The position numbers and the translations under genes are program-made. 64,000 nt of DNA from Pseudomonas fuscovaginae SE-1 (GTDB lineage Bacteria; Pseudomonadota; Gammaproteobacteria; Pseudomonadales; Pseudomonadaceae). Positions 60,048-64,000 of the stretch are shown piece after piece (the first letter of the stretch is position 1; the number at the start of each line of letters is the position of its first letter). The notes under the pieces were generated by a model. It saw nothing but the letters and a program-made list of their open reading frames with translations, ran no database searches and was not told the origin of the DNA. Location: positions 1 to 64,000 of the forward strand of contig NZ_AQOH01000181.1 of the NCBI RefSeq assembly GCF_000364705.1, given 5' to 3'.

Positions 60048-61016
60048 TCAGAAATCGACATCCGCCTGCTTGTTGTAGTACGCCAGCAGGATGTCGTAGC
60101 GGCGGCCGACGTTCCAGAAGTCATCGCTGAGCACTTGGGGTTCGGCATGGTCGCGCCAGTCGGTCGCCATTTGCTCCAGGGCTGTCTGGTATTGCTGCAT
60201 TGGCTGCTGCAGCATCGACCACAGCTCGTGGACCGGGCCTTGGCGGCGGTTGGCGGACAGGGCGTCGCGGTAGGCCCTGGCCGCCTCTCGGGCCTGGCGC
60301 AGTTCGTCGCTGGCGGTGCCGAGCAGTGGCAGGTCGAGTTGCTGGCGGTGCGCGGCTTCGTCCAGCTTGTTGAAGGTCAACCGTGCTTGCAGCATGTAGT
60401 TCAGCAGATGCCAGTGCATGTCCTGGCCCAGCCGCTGTTCCAGTTGTGCCAACTGCCTGGGGCGTAGTGCCAGATCGGTGGCTTCCAGCTCGCGACGCAA
60501 GGCTTGAGAGATCGGGAGAAAGGCCTCGATGTTTGCGGTGCGCCGCTGCCTGTCGGACTCGGCGATCACGGCGTTGACCTGGGCTGCCAGGTGTTCCGGC
60601 AGCAGCGGCTTGCCCGGGGCTGCATCCAGAAGTCCAGGCGCCAGGGCTTTTGCCAGGGCTGGGAGGTAGCGCTCGGCGAGCATGCCGATCGGCCTCGTGC
60701 CCTCGATGAGACCGGCCTTGAAGGCGCTGCCGGGTTTGCAGAAATCGTGGGTTATCGCTTGCCGATCATGGCGTTGCAGGTAGGGAAATTCGTCACGACT
60801 GTCGTCTTTCCCGGCTTCACGGTCCAGCCGCCAGGGGACATCGGCGACGTTCACGCACTTGATCAATGGCCGCAGGGCGTTGGCCTCGGCCGTTGCTTCG
60901 CTGTCGTGGCGGTCCAGCCAGATGTCGAAACGGCCCTGTTGCTGTTCGCTGCCGACCAGTACGTAGATGCCGCAGATCAACAGTACGCCAAAGGTGAGAA
61001 ACCAGCGCTGGTCCAT
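60048..61016 (-). CDS. Membrane-anchored helical protein (YiiG/DUF3829-like)
   Basis: A 322-residue protein with one N-terminal membrane segment (residues 5-22, FLTFGVLLICGIYVLVG) and a long helical extracytoplasmic part (NALRPLIKCVNVADVPWRLD, QARLTFNKLDEAAHRQQLDL, WRDHAEPQVLSDDFWNVGRR). NVGRR and the DILLAYYNKQ tail suggest the DUF3829/YiiG lipoprotein-like family; this is a tentative match. Its ATG overlaps the stop of the J-domain gene (TGATG), so the two are made together. Confidence 0.65.
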   Translation of the reverse strand: MDQRWFLTFGVLLICGIYVLVGSEQQQGRFDIWLDRHDSEATAEANALRPLIKCVNVADVPWRLDREAGKDDSRDEFPYLQRHDRQAITHDFCKPGSAFKAGLIEGTRPIGMLAERYLPALAKALAPGLLDAAPGKPLLPEHLAAQVNAVIAESDRQRRTANIEAFLPISQALRRELEATDLALRPRQLAQLEQRLGQDMHWHLLNYMLQARLTFNKLDEAAHRQQLDLPLLGTASDELRQAREAARAYRDALSANRRQGPVHELWSMLQQPMQQYQTALEQMATDWRDHAEPQVLSDDFWNVGRRYDILLAYYNKQADVDF

Positions 61017-62656
61017 CAGTTAGCCTCCTTGCCGTACCACTGCTGCCGGGTGGCCGGGAGGCGGCAATCCTGGACACTGGTGGGCATTCGACTGCACAGG
61101 CGTTCGGGCCAGGGTTGCAGTCCCTGGTTACGGCCCGCCACGGTCGTGCTGTGTGCGACATAAAGTGCCAGTGTGGCGAGGGTGATGCCCAGTATCAGGC
61201 CCCAGGCCAGCCACCGGGACAGCGGATGGGATCGTTGTGTTTTGTGTGTCCGATCAGTCCAGGCCAGTCCCAGCATCGTGCCGCTGTAGGTCAGCAGGGC
61301 GACAGGACCGAGCCAGGCACCGGTCACTGCTGCCACCAGCCAGTAAGGCAGCAACTCGCGCAAAACCAGCGGTGAGGGGCGGCGGGAACTGAGTCTGTGT
61401 GAGAGGTGTTGGCTGAGGCGATGGTCCAGCGTCCAGAAGCTGTCAGCCATGCCGGGCCAGAACCACAACAGTGTCCCTGTGAGGCCGCCTAATGCCAGTG
61501 ACCACAGCGCAATGGCGTCGGCTGTGGCCTTGAGTCCGCTACCTGGGAGCAGTTTCTGCTGCACGGCGGCGACGCCGCAGGCCAGCATCACGGCAGCTAA
61601 ACCGAGCCAACTGGTATCGGGAGATGGCCAATCCCGCCAGAAGAAAGCGTCGCAATCGGGCAGTCGGTTTTCCAGGCGTGGGTGGTTTTGCCGGATTTTT
61701 TGCGCGGCCTGATGGCAGGCCTGCCAATCCTCTTTCAGAAAGCGGCGGGCGAAGCTGCGACGCTGGGCCAGAGGCATCTGCGAGAACAGCAGATGCGTGG
61801 CCCGGTTTTCGGGAGTGTTCGGTGGTAACTGCAGGCGGTGCATATGCTGGGACAGCAGGTCTTCGTCCCGACTGCGCTCCAGCAGAAGTGTCCAGTATGG
61901 CTCCGGGCAACTGGGCTCGGGGCGGGCATTGTTCCACTGCCTGAGCTTGCGCATCGACTGAAAGAGCCTGGCAGACCAGAGCGGGCACTCCAGCAGCAGT
62001 TTTGCCAGTACTTCATCGAGTGGTTGCTGATGCTCAAGCGCATCGAAGCCGTAGAGCTGTTCCAGGTTGTAGTACTCGCGCCAGAAACCTTCGATATTAC
62101 CCACGTTGAGATGATACCCAAGGGCTTCTTCAAGGTTTCTGAACAGGCGTTGATGCAGTTCGGTGAGTGCAGCCTGTGGAACATTCAGAGGCAGGCGTGG
62201 GTTCAGCCACTGGAAATGTTCCAGTCCCCAATAGGCCAATGCCTTGAAGTCCTGTCCTGGCTCAAGGCAGCGCAACAGCAGTTGCTCACCGAATTCGCGT
62301 TCGCAGTAATACAGCGCAGCCTTGGCGAAGCGCTCGTCAAGCAGGGCCGGGGTCAGGCCTTCGAGTAGATCGGTCGCAGCGCGCTGGGCAGCAGTGGGGC
62401 CTGTAGGGCGTGGTTGCAGGCCGGTTTCCGTGTCGTAGTGGACGGCTCCGATGACAGCAACAGCGTTTTCGCGGACCGGCTCCGGGATCGGTTCGCTCCA
62501 TTGCAGCGCCTCCTCGTAGGCGTCGCGCAGTCGCTGGAAGGCCTCGGGATCTTCGTCCGGGCGCGTTCGTTTGAGCAGGGTGGCGTACTGGCGCTTGATG
62601 CTACGGGTGTCGGCGTCTGAGGGGATACCGAGGATCTCCCAACAACTCATCGACAC
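61016..62656 (-). CDS. Membrane J-domain protein
   Basis: A 546-residue protein with an N-terminal J-like domain (residues 3-55, CWEILGIPSDADTRSIKRQY, DPEAFQRLRDAYEEALQW) in which HPD is replaced by RPD (32-34). Loss of the His should abolish DnaK stimulation, although RPDEDPE is a pattern I have seen in this J-protein family. A large soluble middle is followed by four or five membrane segments (about residues 365-520). It is co-transcribed with the DUF3829-like gene. Function unknown. Confidence 0.8.
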   Translation of the reverse strand: MSMSCWEILGIPSDADTRSIKRQYATLLKRTRPDEDPEAFQRLRDAYEEALQWSEPIPEPVRENAVAVIGAVHYDTETGLQPRPTGPTAAQRAATDLLEGLTPALLDERFAKAALYYCEREFGEQLLLRCLEPGQDFKALAYWGLEHFQWLNPRLPLNVPQAALTELHQRLFRNLEEALGYHLNVGNIEGFWREYYNLEQLYGFDALEHQQPLDEVLAKLLLECPLWSARLFQSMRKLRQWNNARPEPSCPEPYWTLLLERSRDEDLLSQHMHRLQLPPNTPENRATHLLFSQMPLAQRRSFARRFLKEDWQACHQAAQKIRQNHPRLENRLPDCDAFFWRDWPSPDTSWLGLAAVMLACGVAAVQQKLLPGSGLKATADAIALWSLALGGLTGTLLWFWPGMADSFWTLDHRLSQHLSHRLSSRRPSPLVLRELLPYWLVAAVTGAWLGPVALLTYSGTMLGLAWTDRTHKTQRSHPLSRWLAWGLILGITLATLALYVAHSTTVAGRNQGLQPWPERLCSRMPTSVQDCRLPATRQQWYGKEAN

Positions 62657-62860
62657 ACCTCAGCCCCAGCGTTCGATCCTGCTATCACAACCATACCGAC
62701 AAGACTCCCTGAGCGACCGCTCCGTTATTGGCGGGCGATAGTATCAAAATGCTGTTACTGGCGCCGCAACTGGCTTTATCGACGCAGCAGGCTGGCTTTT
62801 TGCTCGGCGCTGCCTAAGATGGCCGGCACAAGGAACAGCACAAGGCTTGGGCGACGGCGA

Positions 62861-63877
62861 ATGTCGGAAAAAGACACCATCTCCATCCATCTGGTGCGTG
62901 AGGCACTGCTGCAGAGTTGCGCTACGGGCGCGGCCACCGACGAGGTGCTGGACAAGGTCGGCATCGACCCACACCTGTTGCACCGGCCCGAGGCCCGGGT
63001 GCCGGCCAGTGACTACGCGCGCCTGTGGCGCCTGCTCGCAAGGCGCAACGACGACGAGTTCTTCGGCATGGACCCACGCAAGCTGCGCGCCGGCAGCTTT
63101 GCCTACCTGTGCCGTGCGGGCATGGCGCAGCCGACGGTGAGGGCCGGGCTGGAAGCGGTGCTGGAATTCCTCTCGCTGATCTTCGAGCGCCTGCCGGCAC
63201 AACTGCTGACCCAGCAGAGCCTGGCCGAGATCGTCCTCGCCGAACCTGACGGAGAGGCCCGGCGACCGTTCACCTATTTCACCTACTGGATGATCGTCCA
63301 CGGTGTGGCCTGTTGGCTGGCGGGGCGGCGGATTCCGATCCTGGCTATCGAGCTGCGTTGTGAGGCACCCGACTACTGCGATGACTACCGGGTGATGTTT
63401 TCCGAGAACCTGCGCTTTGCCCGGCCACGGACACGGATGATCCTCGCGGCCGATTGCCTGGACCTGCCGATCAAGCGCAGCCCCCAGGAGTTGCAGCGTT
63501 TTCTCGGGCATGCGCCGGCCAACATCCTGGTCAAGTATCGCGATGCCCAAAGCTTTTCCAGTCGGATCCGGCACGACCTGCGGCAGTTGCCGGCCCAGCT
63601 GTGGCCGGAAACCGAGGGCCTGGCGCTGCAGTTGTGCATGTCGGCATCGACCCTGCGGCGGCGGCTGGCGGAGGAGGGGCAGACCTACCAGGGGCTCAAG
63701 GACAGCGTGCGCAAGGAGCTGGCGATCGCCTGGCTGGCCGAGCCTGCGATCAGCTTCGCCGAGATCGCCACGCGGCTGGGGTTCGCCGATGTCAGTTCGT
63801 TCTACAAGGCCTTTCGCAAATGGTCGGGTTCGAATCCGGGGCATTATCGCAGCCTGATTCTCAACGAAAGCCAATAA
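62861..63877 (+). CDS. AraC-family regulator (OruR/ArgR-like, arabinose-binding type N-terminus)
   Basis: A 338-residue regulator. Residues 1-200 form the conserved ligand-binding type found in OruR and similar proteins (SDYARLWRLLARRNDDEFFG, AGSFAYLCRAGMAQPTVRAG); the C-terminal part is the double helix-turn-helix (MSASTLRRRLAEEGQTYQGL, EIATRLGFADVSSFYKAFRK, NPGHYRSL). I use the ATG at 62861; the in-frame ATG at 62819 adds an Arg-rich leader with no ribosome site. No target is evident inside the window, and the following sequence to 64000 holds only REP-like repeats. Confidence 0.85.
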   Translation: MSEKDTISIHLVREALLQSCATGAATDEVLDKVGIDPHLLHRPEARVPASDYARLWRLLARRNDDEFFGMDPRKLRAGSFAYLCRAGMAQPTVRAGLEAVLEFLSLIFERLPAQLLTQQSLAEIVLAEPDGEARRPFTYFTYWMIVHGVACWLAGRRIPILAIELRCEAPDYCDDYRVMFSENLRFARPRTRMILAADCLDLPIKRSPQELQRFLGHAPANILVKYRDAQSFSSRIRHDLRQLPAQLWPETEGLALQLCMSASTLRRRLAEEGQTYQGLKDSVRKELAIAWLAEPAISFAEIATRLGFADVSSFYKAFRKWSGSNPGHYRSLILNESQ

Positions 63878-63884
63878 TCCCATT

Positions 63885-64000
63885 CATTTCTGATCGTTCC
63901 CATGCTCTGCGCCACTAGTCTCCGGTAAAAACGAAAGGGGGGACACCGCAGCCTTTGTGGCGAGCGGGCTTGTCGGGACGCCGCACTGCCGCACTGCCGC
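63885..64000. repeat. Partial REP-like sequence at the right edge
   Basis: GATCGTTCCCATGCTCTGCG (about 63893) repeats the middle unit of the block at 32.02 kb, and TGTGGCGAGCGGGCTTGTCG (about 63957) resembles the GCGAGC REP units. The final bases contain a short tandem of GCCGCACT. Confidence 0.5.

Noticed and set aside
1-64000. tRNA, rRNA, CRISPR arrays, complete insertion sequences or prophage
   Set aside because: Read through on both strands; no cloverleaf, repeat-spacer array, transposase, integrase or phage structural gene was recognised.

Overview
The window reads as chromosomal DNA of a Pseudomonas of the fluorescens/putida type. The reasons are high-GC coding with strong third-position bias, a DUF1652 gene, an Aer-type receptor whose N-terminus matches Pseudomonas Aer as I remember it, several REP-like palindromes of the kind common in this genus, and two stand-alone amino-acid-pathway paralogues (an AroA and a LeuCD). 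No rRNA, tRNA, CRISPR array, integrase or complete IS element was seen.

Region 1 (1-8.65 kb). After a truncated TauE/SafE exporter and its divergent LysR gene, an AT-richer stretch opens a run of same-strand genes: c-type cytochrome, PobA-like FAD hydroxylase, class I glutamine amidotransferase, LysE exporter, MurI-like racemase, GST, and a private anthranilate synthase (TrpE-like plus TrpG-like). I read this as an undescribed biosynthetic cluster that makes, tailors and exports an anthranilate-derived compound. The hydroxylase has lost both tyrosines that handle the 4-OH in 4-hydroxybenzoate hydroxylase but keeps the carboxylate anchor, which fits an aminobenzoate substrate.

Region 2 (8.8-15.2 kb). 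Housekeeping and accessory genes: CigR-like protein, a LysE/AraC pair, Aer aerotaxis receptor, a Tat-exported aminotransferase and DUF1652.

Region 3 (15.2-37.4 kb). A catabolic regulon. Six copies of an operator with core TGGTATACCA lie in front of an LLM flavin monooxygenase, a Cache chemoreceptor, a flavin reductase, an NCS1 permease, a polyamine-type ABC importer, RibB, a DUF1330 protein and a long operon (DUF1185 protein, alpha/beta hydrolase, aldehyde dehydrogenase, second flavin reductase, PcaC-like protein, GntR repressor, Nudix). The enzyme set resembles the two-component flavin oxygenase pathway for trigonelline in Acinetobacter baylyi, so an N-heterocycle such as trigonelline is a reasonable substrate guess. 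A two-gene putative anti-phage system (ATPase fused to a degenerate HNH domain, followed by an intact PtuB-like HNH nuclease) is inserted between parts of this regulon.

Region 4 (37.5-50.9 kb). A decayed aldo/keto reductase, a small lipoprotein, a stand-alone AroA with a Phe at the glyphosate-linked Pro101 position, HAD phosphatase, nitroreductase, Na/Pi transporter operon, MgtA, a 162-bp hairpin element, and a broken amino-acid ABC operon in which an in-frame deletion fused the binding protein to the back half of the ATPase.

Region 5 (51-64 kb). LprI-like protein, two small lipoproteins, a LeuCD paralogue next to a LysR and DctA, a haloacetate dehalogenase with the full fluoroacetate-dehalogenase residue set, VOC protein, a membrane J-domain pair and an OruR-like AraC regulator. 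All family calls are from reading motifs; no database search was run.
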